Origin: Stenomitos frigidus_A
Lineage (GTDB): Bacteria; Cyanobacteriota; Cyanobacteriia; Leptolyngbyales; Leptolyngbyaceae
DNA: 64,000 nucleotides
Assembly (NCBI RefSeq): GCF_963877135.1
Contig: NZ_CAWNSW010000166.1
Location: 32,513 to 96,512 of the forward strand
Direction: 5' to 3'
Shown here: positions 8,794 to 17,679 of the stretch, piece after piece
Layout: each line of letters begins with the position of its first letter
Position numbering within the stretch: the stretch's first letter is position 1
Program-made: the position numbers and the translations under genes
The notes under the pieces: model-generated
Told to the model about the DNA's origin: nothing
What the model saw: only the letters and a program-made list of their open reading frames with translations
Database searches by the model: none

Positions 8794-8890
8794 CGCAGAT
8801 TTAATAAGGTGCAATTCTTTCTGTAGGGACGTTCCATGGAACGTCCCTACAGAAGGGAAATGGTTCAGATTAATTAATCCACGATCCTTG
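8785..8890. mobile_element. MITE-like element, copy C, with 36-bp perfect palindrome
   Basis: The ends are CCTTAGGAACGCAGATTTAAT-like and TTAATCCACGATCCTTGG. The core palindrome 8819-8854 reads TTCTGTAGGGACGTTCCA on its left arm and is perfect. A close relative of this core lies at 33050-33085, inside an ABC transporter operon. Confidence 0.7.
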
Positions 8891-9183
8891 GCGTCGTGAG
8901 CACAATTTGAGCGATCACAGCTGGTGCGTATTGAAAGCATCCGGATGCTGTTTTCTTAGTGGCGAAAGTTGGTGGTACCCGCATTGGTACCCCTAAGAGA
9001 CGCACTCACAAGACTTCGAGAGACCGCGTCTGTAATCGCCCGTAAACATTGATCTACGCAAACCTTGATCTAACTGATCGCCATCTTGTTTTGGCGGTCT
9101 AGCAGCAGTTAGGGCATGCACTTGCTCGCCAAATTTTGACCCTTTCGAATTTGACCCTTTCGAACCTTGATCGCGTGCCATCT

Positions 9184-10269
9184 ATGAAATTTAAATACTT
9201 ACTCCTACTTGCGTTTTCCGTATGGCTAGTTGGTGTCACTGCTTCCATAGCGGCTCCCATCCGAGCCGTCAGTCGGTTGACAACAGCGACTCGATTCACG
9301 CCTGAAGCAGACACAGCACCAGACACCTACCGTAACTGTCAAACGAAAAGCCCAGCGGTGCTAACAGTTTATGCTGGCAATGAAACAGGCTCTGGTAGCA
9401 TCGTGAGCCCAGAGGGATTGGTTATTACCAGCAACCATGTCATCAAGGATCGAGGTGGTCAGCCGATCATCGTTCGCACGGCTAATGGTGAACAATATCG
9501 AGGGCGCGTGATCAAAACCGATACCCACAATGATTTGGCGTTACTGCAATTAGAGGCCCAAAACCAGTTTCCAATTGTGCCGTTGGCAAGCACTAGTGAT
9601 GTAGAAATTGGTCAGTCGGTCTGTGCGATCGGCAGTCCTTACGGTCGTCCTGGTGTTCTGAGTGAAGGTACGCTGAGCCTGGTCAGGAACAATGGCGACT
9701 TACAGGCCAGTATTCGGCTCTATCCAGGCAATTCGGGTGGCCCTTTGCTCAACCCACAGGGTGAGATGATTGGTGTCAACAAAGCCATTTTGGAGTCGCC
9801 ATCGGGCAGAAACACAGGTATTAGCTTTGCTACCAATGTACAGGCGGTCAGGAATTTACTCGGCTCTTCTTTTGCTGCCAAGCCTCTTGCAGTTGCCCCG
9901 CTCGTTTCACCTTCGATCGCTGAATCTCCTGCAACAGAGTGGACGTGGACGGCTCCCGAAGCCCCCGCTCAGCAGCCAATACCGTCACCGGATGTAGTCA
10001 AGCCGAGCGCTCCATCGACAAATCGTCCCGCAGCAGGCAGGCGTTTGGGCATGACGATCGATATCCGCAATTTGGTGGTGCAACGGGTGCAGCCAGGTTC
10101 AGCCGCTGCGGTCAGCGGGTTTCGGCCGGGCGATAAACTGCTGGCAATCAACGGCAACCGCATTGGCGGCTTTACTGCTTTGCAGTCATTTCTCGATCGC
10201 CAACCTGACCAAGCGCTGTTCACGATCGCTCGTGGTCAGAACGTCGCTAGCGTTCAGGTGCGTTTCTAA
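9184..10269 (+). CDS. Exported trypsin-like serine protease with PDZ domain (HtrA/Deg-like)
   Basis: A 361-residue protein starting MKFKYLLLLAFSVWLVG, a signal peptide. The chymotrypsin-fold protease domain has its triad at His85 (SNHVIKD), Asp117 (HNDLALL) and Ser184 (GNSGGP). A proline/alanine-rich linker follows (about 235-285), then a PDZ domain (about 295-361) with VQPGSAAAVSGFRPGDKLLA. This is the S1C layout, periplasmic or outer-membrane-facing quality control. The ATG at 9184 is preferred over an upstream in-frame codon because it starts the signal peptide. A truncated paralogue follows at 10782. Confidence 0.88.
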   Translation: MKFKYLLLLAFSVWLVGVTASIAAPIRAVSRLTTATRFTPEADTAPDTYRNCQTKSPAVLTVYAGNETGSGSIVSPEGLVITSNHVIKDRGGQPIIVRTANGEQYRGRVIKTDTHNDLALLQLEAQNQFPIVPLASTSDVEIGQSVCAIGSPYGRPGVLSEGTLSLVRNNGDLQASIRLYPGNSGGPLLNPQGEMIGVNKAILESPSGRNTGISFATNVQAVRNLLGSSFAAKPLAVAPLVSPSIAESPATEWTWTAPEAPAQQPIPSPDVVKPSAPSTNRPAAGRRLGMTIDIRNLVVQRVQPGSAAAVSGFRPGDKLLAINGNRIGGFTALQSFLDRQPDQALFTIARGQNVASVQVRF

Positions 10270-10781
10270 GTTGAACTGGAACCTCGGCTGCTGCTTCAGC
10301 GTCATGCCTGCAATAGCCCAGTCACAGGTGTCATCATTGTCCAGCTTATAGCATTCAACGTGTCTGGTTTACGGTATTGGACGTTGAAGCATCAGGGCAA
10401 TTCAAGCTGGACAGACTGGGAAACACGATCGCCAGTGTGAGGCATGGCATGGCTAAATCTGGGACTGCTTTGTGAACCTGTATCCCTGCTGTAGGGGCTG
10501 ATAGGCTGCAACAGACAAGAAACTCAAAACGCCCCTACGAAAGCCATCGAAGCTGCATCTAACGCAACGGCACTGCCATCCATCTTTTCTCATTAAGTAT
10601 CTTTGCGTTTTGAAGCATCGCATGTTTTGCTTTGGAACGCTACGGTAACGATATGGATTGTGATGTCCTATAGCGGTCGCCAACGTATTCAGGCTTTTGG
10701 GATGAAAGGGCTTGCAGGGAGTTGTCCCCATACACCGTCCTCACCCAGATGACGTTTGCTATAACTCTTGATTCAACCAAC
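10270..10781. other. Intergenic region between protease paralogues
   Basis: No gene is supported. A degraded GTAGGGGC...GCCCCTAC inverted repeat (about 10491-10540) resembles the cores of the palindromic elements elsewhere. A long minus-strand frame here has no recognisable composition or domain and is taken as chance. Confidence 0.4.
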
Positions 10782-11121
10782 ATGAAATTCAAGTCTTTAC
10801 TGCTGTTTTTCACCCCCTCTGTGCTGCTTTATGGCTCTGCAGCCGTTGGTCTACCTTTGCCATCGATCGCTCAAGTAGCTGCAGGCACGTCAGCAACGCC
10901 TGCCAATGCTTATCACAATTGTCAGCAAGCGGCAAATGCCGTTGTCACACTGTATTCGGGTTCAGAAATTGGCGCTGGCAGCATTGTTGATGCTGATGCC
11001 ACTATTTTGACAGCGCTTCATGTCGTTAAAGAAGCGGTCAAGTGTCAAGTTGTCGAATGGTCATCGTTACCTGGGGCGTGCGATCGCAAATGATGCGCGG
11101 CCCGACGCAGAGGGTTCCTAG
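10782..11121 (+). pseudogene. Frameshifted, truncated paralogue of the trypsin-like protease
   Basis: The open frame (MKFKSLLLFF..., ending at 11093) has a signal peptide and the start of an S1C protease domain, with the triad His at residue 80 (TALHVVKEA). It is clearly paralogous to the gene at 9184: compare YHNCQ/YRNCQ and GSEIGAGSIV/GNETGSGSIV. After residue 90 the similarity moves to the next frame: shifting by one base at about 11052 restores NGHRYLGRAIAND, matching NGEQYRGRVIKTD of the paralogue, until a stop at 11119-11121. Asp and Ser of the triad are missing. It is a pseudogene unless the short product has another role. Confidence 0.75.
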
Positions 11122-11320
11122 ACCGGCAAACTTAGTTGGCCGCTACAGAGTAAGGCGCTCACGGCCAACGCTTTGAGGTGACGCAAATCCCAAGCATGGC
11201 AGTATTGACGCCTGTCAGGCAGCCAGGCGTTTGATGGGTCACGCGCTTTTTAGAAACTGGTTTAACATCCGCCAGCCTCTAAATCTGATTATGCTGGAAG
11301 AGACGGGCAAAGGGATACGC

Positions 11321-12328
11321 ATGACTCAGCTGCCGGACAATCAACCCCCACAAACACAGACCGCACAGACAAACAGACACTCCTTACCAGCAGATGCAAC
11401 TGCTGCGATTACCATTGCCGTCATTGGCGATGTTCACGATCGCTGGGATGCCGATGATGCGATCGCGCTCAACCACTTAGGCGTAGATCTGGTGCTGCTA
11501 GTCGGCGATTTTGGTAACGAATCTGTCGAGGTCGTCCGGGCGATCGCAGCACTTGAAATCCCCAAAGCAGCCGTGCTGGGAAACCACGATGCCTGGTACA
11601 GCGCGACCGAATGGGGCATCAAGAAATGTCCGTACGATCGCACAAAAGAAGACCGGGTACAGCAACAGCTTGATTTGCTCGGAGAAACCCATGTCGGCTA
11701 TGGCAAACTCGATTTCCCAGAGTTGAATCTGACTGTTGTAGGCAGTCGTCCCTTTAGTTGGGGCGGCTCAGAATGGAAGAACACAGACGCGTTCTACCGA
11801 TCGCGCTACGGCATCAACAGCTTTGCCGAATCCACCGAACGGATTGTTCAAGCCGCCAGCAGTAGCACGCTTGATACGGTCATTTTTCTGGGACACTGTG
11901 GCCCCAAAGGACTGGGAGATCGTGCTGAAGACACCTGCGGGAAAGATTGGAGTCCTCCAGGCGGTGATCATGGCGATCCTGACTTTGCTGATGCGATCGA
12001 AGCCACTCGGAAACTGGGCAAAACGGTTCCGCTCGTTGCCTTTGGGCACATGCACCATCAGTTGCGACACACCAGGCAGCACCAGCGCGTCCCCCTCGTT
12101 GCGACCAACGGCACGATTTATCTCAACGCTGCCAGCGTGCCCCGCATCGTGAAAACTGACACCAACTGCCTGCGTAACTTCTCATTGGTGTCACTCCAGG
12201 CTGGCTCTGTGGCTCAGGCGTCGATCGTCTGGCTTGACCAGGATATGACGCTGGTTTCAGAGACGGTGCTTTATCGTAATCAAGCGTTCTCCAGTCAGCC
12301 TCATCAGAGTTATGAAGCGATCGTGTAG
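11321..12328 (+). CDS. Metallophosphoesterase, TIGR04168-type
   Basis: A calcineurin-like phosphoesterase of about 335 residues. The metal-binding motifs are all visible in order: GDVHDRWD, GDFGNE, GNHDAWY, a GHCGP segment and GHMHHQLRH. The general form matches the cyanobacterial/plant TIGR04168 family, whose substrate I do not know. The ATG at 11321 is chosen because AAAGGG lies 7 bases upstream; an earlier ATG at 11291 and a TTG at 11231 are also in frame. No signal peptide is seen from the chosen start, so it is probably cytoplasmic. Confidence 0.85.
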   Translation: MTQLPDNQPPQTQTAQTNRHSLPADATAAITIAVIGDVHDRWDADDAIALNHLGVDLVLLVGDFGNESVEVVRAIAALEIPKAAVLGNHDAWYSATEWGIKKCPYDRTKEDRVQQQLDLLGETHVGYGKLDFPELNLTVVGSRPFSWGGSEWKNTDAFYRSRYGINSFAESTERIVQAASSSTLDTVIFLGHCGPKGLGDRAEDTCGKDWSPPGGDHGDPDFADAIEATRKLGKTVPLVAFGHMHHQLRHTRQHQRVPLVATNGTIYLNAASVPRIVKTDTNCLRNFSLVSLQAGSVAQASIVWLDQDMTLVSETVLYRNQAFSSQPHQSYEAIV

Positions 12329-12704
12329 TTCAGCGTTAATTGAACAGTGTTGTGTGTCAGTTTGGTCATGCGACGATCGCGCAATGGGAAAAAGGACATT
12401 TCAACCGTCTTCCAGGAATTTGATATTTAATTGCCAAGGCTCAAAGCAATGTCTGGAACATTGATGCCGCAACTGCTCAAGTAATCTTCGTGTGCACGTA
12501 AAGAAAAGTATTTTGAGAATTGCTCAGCATGTCGTCTCGCTTTTTATATTGTCAGGATATTGTGGAGAAGAGAGTGTATTGCCTTAGAAGAAGGTGGTGC
12601 ATCCTCACAGATATCCAGGTGCATCGCTCAACTGCATGGAGTTTGAACGGAAAGCGGTTAGAGATTAAAAGGCTTAGGGCTTCTTAGCTAGATGCCTAGC
12701 AGTC
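12329..12704. other. Intergenic region, no recognised feature
   Basis: A 376-base gap upstream of the cyclase gene. Nothing beyond scattered CGATCG sites is recognised; it presumably holds the promoter of the cyclase gene. Confidence 0.45.
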
Positions 12705-14726
12705 TTGAGTGAATCAATCAACACTGTCTGCCCAACCTTCAACCTCGGTAACACAACGCTGAGTGCACCTGTGACTGCTAAATTCTTTCAACGCTGCCGC
12801 GACGGGTGGATACAGCTAGCGGCTCTGCCGACAATCGTGCTTTTACCGCTGGCGATCGTCACGACGAGTGCTGTCGTTACTGGCTGCTTGCTGAGCCTGC
12901 GTCAGGTTGGTGCGCTGCAACCTCTGGAGCTTGCTAGTTATGACCTGATGGTGCGTCTGCGGCCCGATCGAGACGCTGACTCACGGTTGCTCCTTGTAGC
13001 AATTACAGAGTCAGACATTAAGGCACAGAAGCATTGGCCCCTTTCCGATTGGACGATCGCTACAGCATTACAAAAGCTCCAGCAATTCCAGCCCAGCGTC
13101 ATTGGGTTGGATCTCTACCGTGATCTGCCTCAGGAGCCAGGGAAGGCGGCTCTGACCAAACAATTGCAGCAACCGAACGTCATTGCCATTACCAAAGTTC
13201 AGGATGCGGATGATTTAGGCGTGGCGCCGCCGCCCGGTGTGCCCGCCGATCGCATTGGCTTTAACGACGTTACCAGTGACCCGGATGGTGTGATTCGTCG
13301 CGGCTTGCTGTTTGTGGATACCGACCAAACAACGCTGTATGCCTTTTCACTACGGCTGGCGATCGCCTATTTGCATCAGCAAGGTATTTCACCCCAGGCA
13401 GGTCTGCTCAATCCCAGTAATTTACGCTTTGGCGACACCGAATTCATCCCGTTGGAACCTACCGCTGGAGCTTACCAATCTGTCGATGCGAACGGCTATC
13501 AGATCTTGCTGAATTATCGTGCTCGTAGCCAATTGGCACGGCAGGTAACGCTCACTCAGGTGTTAAGCGGTACGATCGATCCCAGTTGGGTGAACGGCAA
13601 GATTGTCTTGCTGGGTACGACTGCCCGGAGTGCGAGGGACATCTTTCTCACTCCTTACAGTACGGCTGAAAAACAGACTGCCTCCATGCCAGGAGTGGTG
13701 ATCCATGCTCAGATGGTGAGTCAATTTCTCGGTGCGGCCTTGAACCACGAACCCTTATTTTGGTTTTGGTCTGATTGGGTGGAGGTGCTCTGGATTGGGG
13801 CATGGGTGGTCATGGGTGGCAGCCTCGCCTGGTTTATTCGCCATCCACTAGGTCTAGGGCTGGCAATTACAGTCACCATTACAGCGCTGTTAGGAACCTG
13901 CTACCTGCTTTTTTTGCATCAAGGTTGGGTACCAACGGCCACACCCGCGATCGGTGTCATGACGGTCGCGATTTTGGTGGTATCGTACCGGGCACAACAG
14001 GCACAGCGTCAGCAAATGATGATGATGAAGCTGCTGGGGCAAAACACCTCCCCTGAAATTGCCAGAGCCTTGTGGAAAAGCCGCGATCGCCTGCTGAAAT
14101 CTGGCAAACTTCCAGGGCAACGGCTAACGGCCACCATGTTGTTTACCGACATTCGCAACTTCAGCACCCTTTCAGAACAAATGCCCCCTGAGAATTTGTT
14201 GGAGTGGCTGAACGAATATCTGAGCGCGATTACCGAGGAAGTAAGAGTTAATCAAGGCATTATTAACAAATTCACAGGCGATGGCTTGCTGGCAGTCTTC
14301 GGAGTGCCAATGAACCGTTTGACACAAATTGAAGTGTCTCAAGATGCGCGCCTGGCAGTTGAATGTGCGTTGGCAATGCGCGATCGCCTGCAAGAACTGA
14401 ACCAGGATTGGCAGCAGCGCCACTTACCCACCGCCCAAATGCGGGTTGGCATTTTCACAGGGCCGATCGTTGCAGGAAGTCTGGGTGGTAAAGATCGCCT
14501 GGAATATGGCGTGATTGGCGACAGCGTTAACATCGCTTCGCGCCTAGAAAGCTACGCCAAAGACCAGCAGTTAGAAGTGTGTCGTATCCTCATTGCCAAA
14601 GATACGCTCGTGCATTTGCAAGACCGATTTGCTGTTGAACCGTGGGGGCCATTGGCGCTCAAAGGCAAACAGCAAATGATCGATGTTTATCGGGTGCTAG
14701 GCTATGCCAGTGATGTGCTTATTTAA
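12705..14726 (+). CDS. CHASE2-domain adenylate/guanylate cyclase
   Basis: A 673-residue class III nucleotide cyclase. An N-terminal membrane helix (about 40-64) leads to an extracytoplasmic CHASE2 sensor domain (about 75-340). Three close membrane helices follow (about 350-430), then the cyclase domain (about 470-665). Both metal-binding Asp are visible (LFTDIRNFS near 480 and GDGLLAVFG near 525), as is GDSVNIASRLE with the transition-state Asn/Arg. It should make cAMP or cGMP in response to an unknown outside signal. The TTG at 12705 is used: an ATG 15 bases upstream meets a stop at once, and the first in-frame ATG lies inside CHASE2. Confidence 0.87.
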   Translation: MSESINTVCPTFNLGNTTLSAPVTAKFFQRCRDGWIQLAALPTIVLLPLAIVTTSAVVTGCLLSLRQVGALQPLELASYDLMVRLRPDRDADSRLLLVAITESDIKAQKHWPLSDWTIATALQKLQQFQPSVIGLDLYRDLPQEPGKAALTKQLQQPNVIAITKVQDADDLGVAPPPGVPADRIGFNDVTSDPDGVIRRGLLFVDTDQTTLYAFSLRLAIAYLHQQGISPQAGLLNPSNLRFGDTEFIPLEPTAGAYQSVDANGYQILLNYRARSQLARQVTLTQVLSGTIDPSWVNGKIVLLGTTARSARDIFLTPYSTAEKQTASMPGVVIHAQMVSQFLGAALNHEPLFWFWSDWVEVLWIGAWVVMGGSLAWFIRHPLGLGLAITVTITALLGTCYLLFLHQGWVPTATPAIGVMTVAILVVSYRAQQAQRQQMMMMKLLGQNTSPEIARALWKSRDRLLKSGKLPGQRLTATMLFTDIRNFSTLSEQMPPENLLEWLNEYLSAITEEVRVNQGIINKFTGDGLLAVFGVPMNRLTQIEVSQDARLAVECALAMRDRLQELNQDWQQRHLPTAQMRVGIFTGPIVAGSLGGKDRLEYGVIGDSVNIASRLESYAKDQQLEVCRILIAKDTLVHLQDRFAVEPWGPLALKGKQQMIDVYRVLGYASDVLI

Positions 14727-15143
14727 CTTGTTTAACCTATTGAAGATGATTGCCTGTCTCAAAATTTAACTGGTTGCAGAACCGTTATCTGTAACGCTGC
14801 TACTACGGCAAAAAAGGCTGTTTGGCACACAATTAGTCGGGGCCGTGGTAGGAGTAGGTTTGATCCCAAGGTTAAAGGCTAGATAGCAAGATTCTGGCAA
14901 AACCTGCCCGTACCCAAGGGTAAATTTTTGCTTGGAAATCTCCCAAGGGGAACATTGAAGCGTTAATCGCCATCAGCAAAGCAGTAAGAGATTACCGCTT
15001 CACAGGCTTTACCTACAAGCGATCAGGCAGAATTAGACAAATGTTTCCGTAAGCTAAGGTGTAGAGCCAGTAGCTAAAAACACGCGACTTATTGCAGTGC
15101 ATTTATAAAGCCATCTATTTGTCACGGTTAGAACGAACGACAC
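14727..15143. other. Intergenic region, no recognised feature
   Basis: 417 bases between the cyclase and DUF928 genes. I found no open frame with protein-like composition and no clear repeat. Confidence 0.45.
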
Positions 15144-15878
15144 ATGCTTCAGAAAAACGATTATCGAAAATTATTGACCGTCTGCTTGTCTAGTGCTCTC
15201 AGCGTCGCAGTATGTGGTGTGCCACTGCTGGCGATCGCCCAAGAATATCACCCACCCAAACGAGGCATCCCTGGACGGCGCGAAGGTGCTGGAACACGAG
15301 GCACTTGCCTGCGTGGACCGAAACTACTCATGCCCCTTACACCAAGCGATAGTTTTAGTGCAACGGTGTCGAACAGCCCTACGTTCTTTTGGTACGTACC
15401 CAAAACAGGCGCTCAAACAGCCGAGTTCGCGCTGCTCGATGAAACCGATCGCACGCTCTACAAAACCACGCTTAACTTGCCGGAAGCCGCAGGCGTACTC
15501 AGTTTCAGCTTGCCCACAAGTGTCGCGGCATCAATCTTAACGGTTGGGAAGGATTACTATTGGCAGTTTTCTATTCTGTGCGATCCCAATCAACCATCCA
15601 TTAACCCATTTGTAGAAGGTGTTGTACAACGAGTTAAACCGGCGACTACCTTAACGAACCAGCTGAAAAAGGCAAGTGCCCGCGATCGCTCAACCATTTA
15701 CGCCACTAACGGTATCTGGCAGGATGCGATCGCCACCCTTGCACAGGCACGCTGTACCAATCCCCAAGACCAGAACCTCATCACAAGTTGGACACACCTG
15801 CTGCAATCTGTGAAGCTAGAAGACTATGCCCAAGAGCCACTCACAGCGTCTTGCCCAGCCAAACCCACGAAGAAATAA
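15144..15878 (+). CDS. DUF928 domain protein, exported
   Basis: A 244-residue protein with a signal peptide (LSSALSVAVCGVPLLAIAQ). The body carries features I associate with DUF928: GTCLRGPKLLMPL near residue 52, SPTFFWYVP near 75, a central beta-rich part and YYWQFSILCDP near 138. DUF928 is mainly cyanobacterial, has no known function, and is often encoded near CHASE2 or CHAT-domain genes, as here downstream of a CHASE2 cyclase on the same strand. A shared extracytoplasmic sensory role is inference. Confidence 0.8.
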   Translation: MLQKNDYRKLLTVCLSSALSVAVCGVPLLAIAQEYHPPKRGIPGRREGAGTRGTCLRGPKLLMPLTPSDSFSATVSNSPTFFWYVPKTGAQTAEFALLDETDRTLYKTTLNLPEAAGVLSFSLPTSVAASILTVGKDYYWQFSILCDPNQPSINPFVEGVVQRVKPATTLTNQLKKASARDRSTIYATNGIWQDAIATLAQARCTNPQDQNLITSWTHLLQSVKLEDYAQEPLTASCPAKPTKK

Positions 15879-15892
15879 CCCTGACGTTACCG

Positions 15893-16060
15893 CTTAGGAT
15901 CGTGGATTAAATAGAATTGTCATGCCCCTAAAAGATGTGTCCCCTTTTCAATTTAAATTAGCATGAGAAAGGTTTTACTCCGGTAGGAGGGTAAGGTCTT
16001 GCGTCCCTACGTGAGACTAAAAAGCAGTAGGTAATTAGTTCTCTGAAACTCTTCTTAGAT
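15893..16060. repeat. Degraded MITE-like remnant
   Basis: It begins with CTTAGGATCGTGGATTAAAT (15893-15912), the terminal repeat of the elements near 7.1 and 8.7 kb. A weak GTAGGAGG...CGTCCCTAC core follows at about 15983-16010. The right end is not clear. Confidence 0.45.
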
Positions 16061-16894
16061 TCAGAATTGGTGCCCTCTTCGAAGGGTGGCACTATACATT
16101 TCAGCAAGTATTTCATACTCATCTGCTGTCACGATTGCAAACCCCTGGACGTGCGCCTGTTCCATTGCCTCTTGCAACATCAAATTTGGAGCCAACAGCA
16201 ACGACCGGAGTTGAGCGATCAACTCTGAGCCCAACTGTTGCGCTGCAACCAACGGCGGCATGGGGCAAGGACCCAGCGTCTCAACAACCCGTAAACGTTG
16301 AGCCAAGTGAGGATCATTTCGCAGTGCTTGTTCTAGCACAGTACTGTTGATCGCGGCACAACTCGCTAATCCATCAGCGACCCACTGGATCGATCCCTGA
16401 TGGGAACCTGATGGGATGGTTTTACTAAAAAAAGAATGTAAATGGCTTTGAAGCAACCGATAACGAAGCAGATTGTAGCCACTATTTGAGCCCACATCGT
16501 TGTAGCAAAGGGTGCTTCCTGCCAGTTGTTCAAACGTCGTGATGGCGCTAGCAGCATTCACAATCACATCAGCAAAGTAGATCGGCTGATTGTGATAACG
16601 AGGCGATGCCATTACAGGCGCAACTACCGCTTGGAACTGCTGAGGCACACGCTGATGCTGCCGGATAAACGGTAGCCCACACATGAAAGCAAGATCGACC
16701 TGATCCTGCTGCAGTAGCGGATCATGCAAGGGATCGTGGAAACTCTGAATGAGAGAGATTTCACGTTGCAAGGCCTGACTGATGGAAGCCGCGATCGCCT
16801 CATAAAACCAGAACCAATTAGGAGCCAGGTACGAAACGATTGTCAATGCCTTCAGCGTTTTTGCAGGCGTTGGCGAAGCCGATTCAACCCACAT
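16061..16894 (-). CDS. PhnD/SsuA-like substrate-binding protein
   Basis: A 277-residue protein with the pattern of the phosphate/phosphonate-binding (PhnD-like) periplasmic fold: LTIVSYLAPNWFWFYEAI near the N-terminus, QVDLAFMCGLPFI near residue 70, VIVNAASAITTFEQLAGSTLCYNDVGSNSGYN around 115-145 and AAINSTVLEQ near 185. No signal peptide is visible from the ATG at 16894, unusual for a transport binding protein, so it could be cytoplasmic or sensory. Upstream in-frame residues are Trp/Cys-rich and unlike the family, so the ATG is preferred. No permease or ATPase gene is adjacent. Confidence 0.7.
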   Translation of the reverse strand: MWVESASPTPAKTLKALTIVSYLAPNWFWFYEAIAASISQALQREISLIQSFHDPLHDPLLQQDQVDLAFMCGLPFIRQHQRVPQQFQAVVAPVMASPRYHNQPIYFADVIVNAASAITTFEQLAGSTLCYNDVGSNSGYNLLRYRLLQSHLHSFFSKTIPSGSHQGSIQWVADGLASCAAINSTVLEQALRNDPHLAQRLRVVETLGPCPMPPLVAAQQLGSELIAQLRSLLLAPNLMLQEAMEQAHVQGFAIVTADEYEILAEMYSATLRRGHQF

Positions 16895-17153
16895 TTTTGA
16901 GTACTTCTTTTGGCCGCAGGGGAAGGTGCGTGATGCGTCGGTACAACCAGTGGCCTTGCAGTACCACCAAACTCCCCAAAGCCAACAGTAAAAGACCCGC
17001 GATCGGCACATAGGATTTTGCGTGCCACCAACTCCACTTCAGCACAGCAACACATGCCAACAGCCTGCTTGCAACGCCGTGAGTATGTCGCCTCCTGGCA
17101 CTATCGAGCCGAAACTCAAGGGGCACCGCTCTACGATTTCCTGCGATCGTCAT
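16884..17153 (-). CDS. Small single-helix membrane protein, unknown
   Basis: An 89-residue frame starting at the ATG at 17153, with AGGAG 8 bases upstream. Its C-terminal half contains one strong membrane helix (VPIAGLLLLALGSLVVLQG) followed by a basic tail. It overlaps the start of the PhnD-like gene by 11 bases in another frame, a spacing compatible with translational coupling. I do not recognise the family; the N-terminal half is Arg/His-rich and less protein-like, so the frame may be chance. Confidence 0.4.
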   Translation of the reverse strand: MTIAGNRRAVPLEFRLDSARRRHTHGVASRLLACVAVLKWSWWHAKSYVPIAGLLLLALGSLVVLQGHWLYRRITHLPLRPKEVLKNVG

Positions 17154-17679
17154 GCTTTCTACTCCTACCAACTTGTCTGGATGCAATCGTATGCCAAAAT
17201 ACTATATTAACTCGATTGGTTTACCGTATTTTCGTCAGTATGGCATAGCAAAGGAAAGAAGACAAGCAGGTTTGATTCAGCAAAAGAGACTGAGAGAACC
17301 TTGTCAAGCACAAATGCAAACGCCTCTGACAACGTATAGAAGTTAAAAATTAAACCCGGTCATTGTTGCGTTGCGTGTACGTAGCACAAACGCCTCATTT
17401 CTCCTGAGGAGAGGCTCGCTAAACAGTCTGCTTACACTCTGACTGCTTTGCTTTTTTCGAGGCCATGCAAGGCCAGCCAAGAGTTGAGCTATTTCCGCCT
17501 GTCCTTAGCCTAAACTTCAGTTGCTAAGGAACAAGAATTTAATCCACGCTCCTAAAGAGGAGATTAGGAGAGAAGCTTTTAGAAAAGAAGCTGATGGTTT
17601 AAAAGAGCGGTCAGCGGTCGGTCAGCTTTTTCTGCTAGCCGATCCCTCATGTGCCAGACGCGGTGCTTCAGTGCTGAAA
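17154..17679. other. Intergenic region with repeat scraps
   Basis: No gene is supported. AAGGAACAAGAATTTAATCCACG at about 17526-17548 is a lone terminal-repeat fragment of the MITE-like family; the run is split in the element, so it may be a solo end. GCGGTCAGCGGTCGGTCAGC-type heptamers lie at about 17607-17626. Confidence 0.45.

Larger units (their letters stand above)
8383..9183. other. Repeat-rich intergenic region
   Basis: About 800 bases without a convincing gene. It holds degenerate GACCGCT heptamers (about 8563-8645), two overlapping MITE-like elements (8687-8890), and a short duplication of a TTGACCCTTTCGAA motif around 9133-9165, just before the protease gene. Confidence 0.6.

Noticed and set aside
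10453..10731. 92-codon minus-strand frame between the protease copies
   Set aside because: Low protein-like character, contains a degraded palindromic element and has no clear ribosome site.
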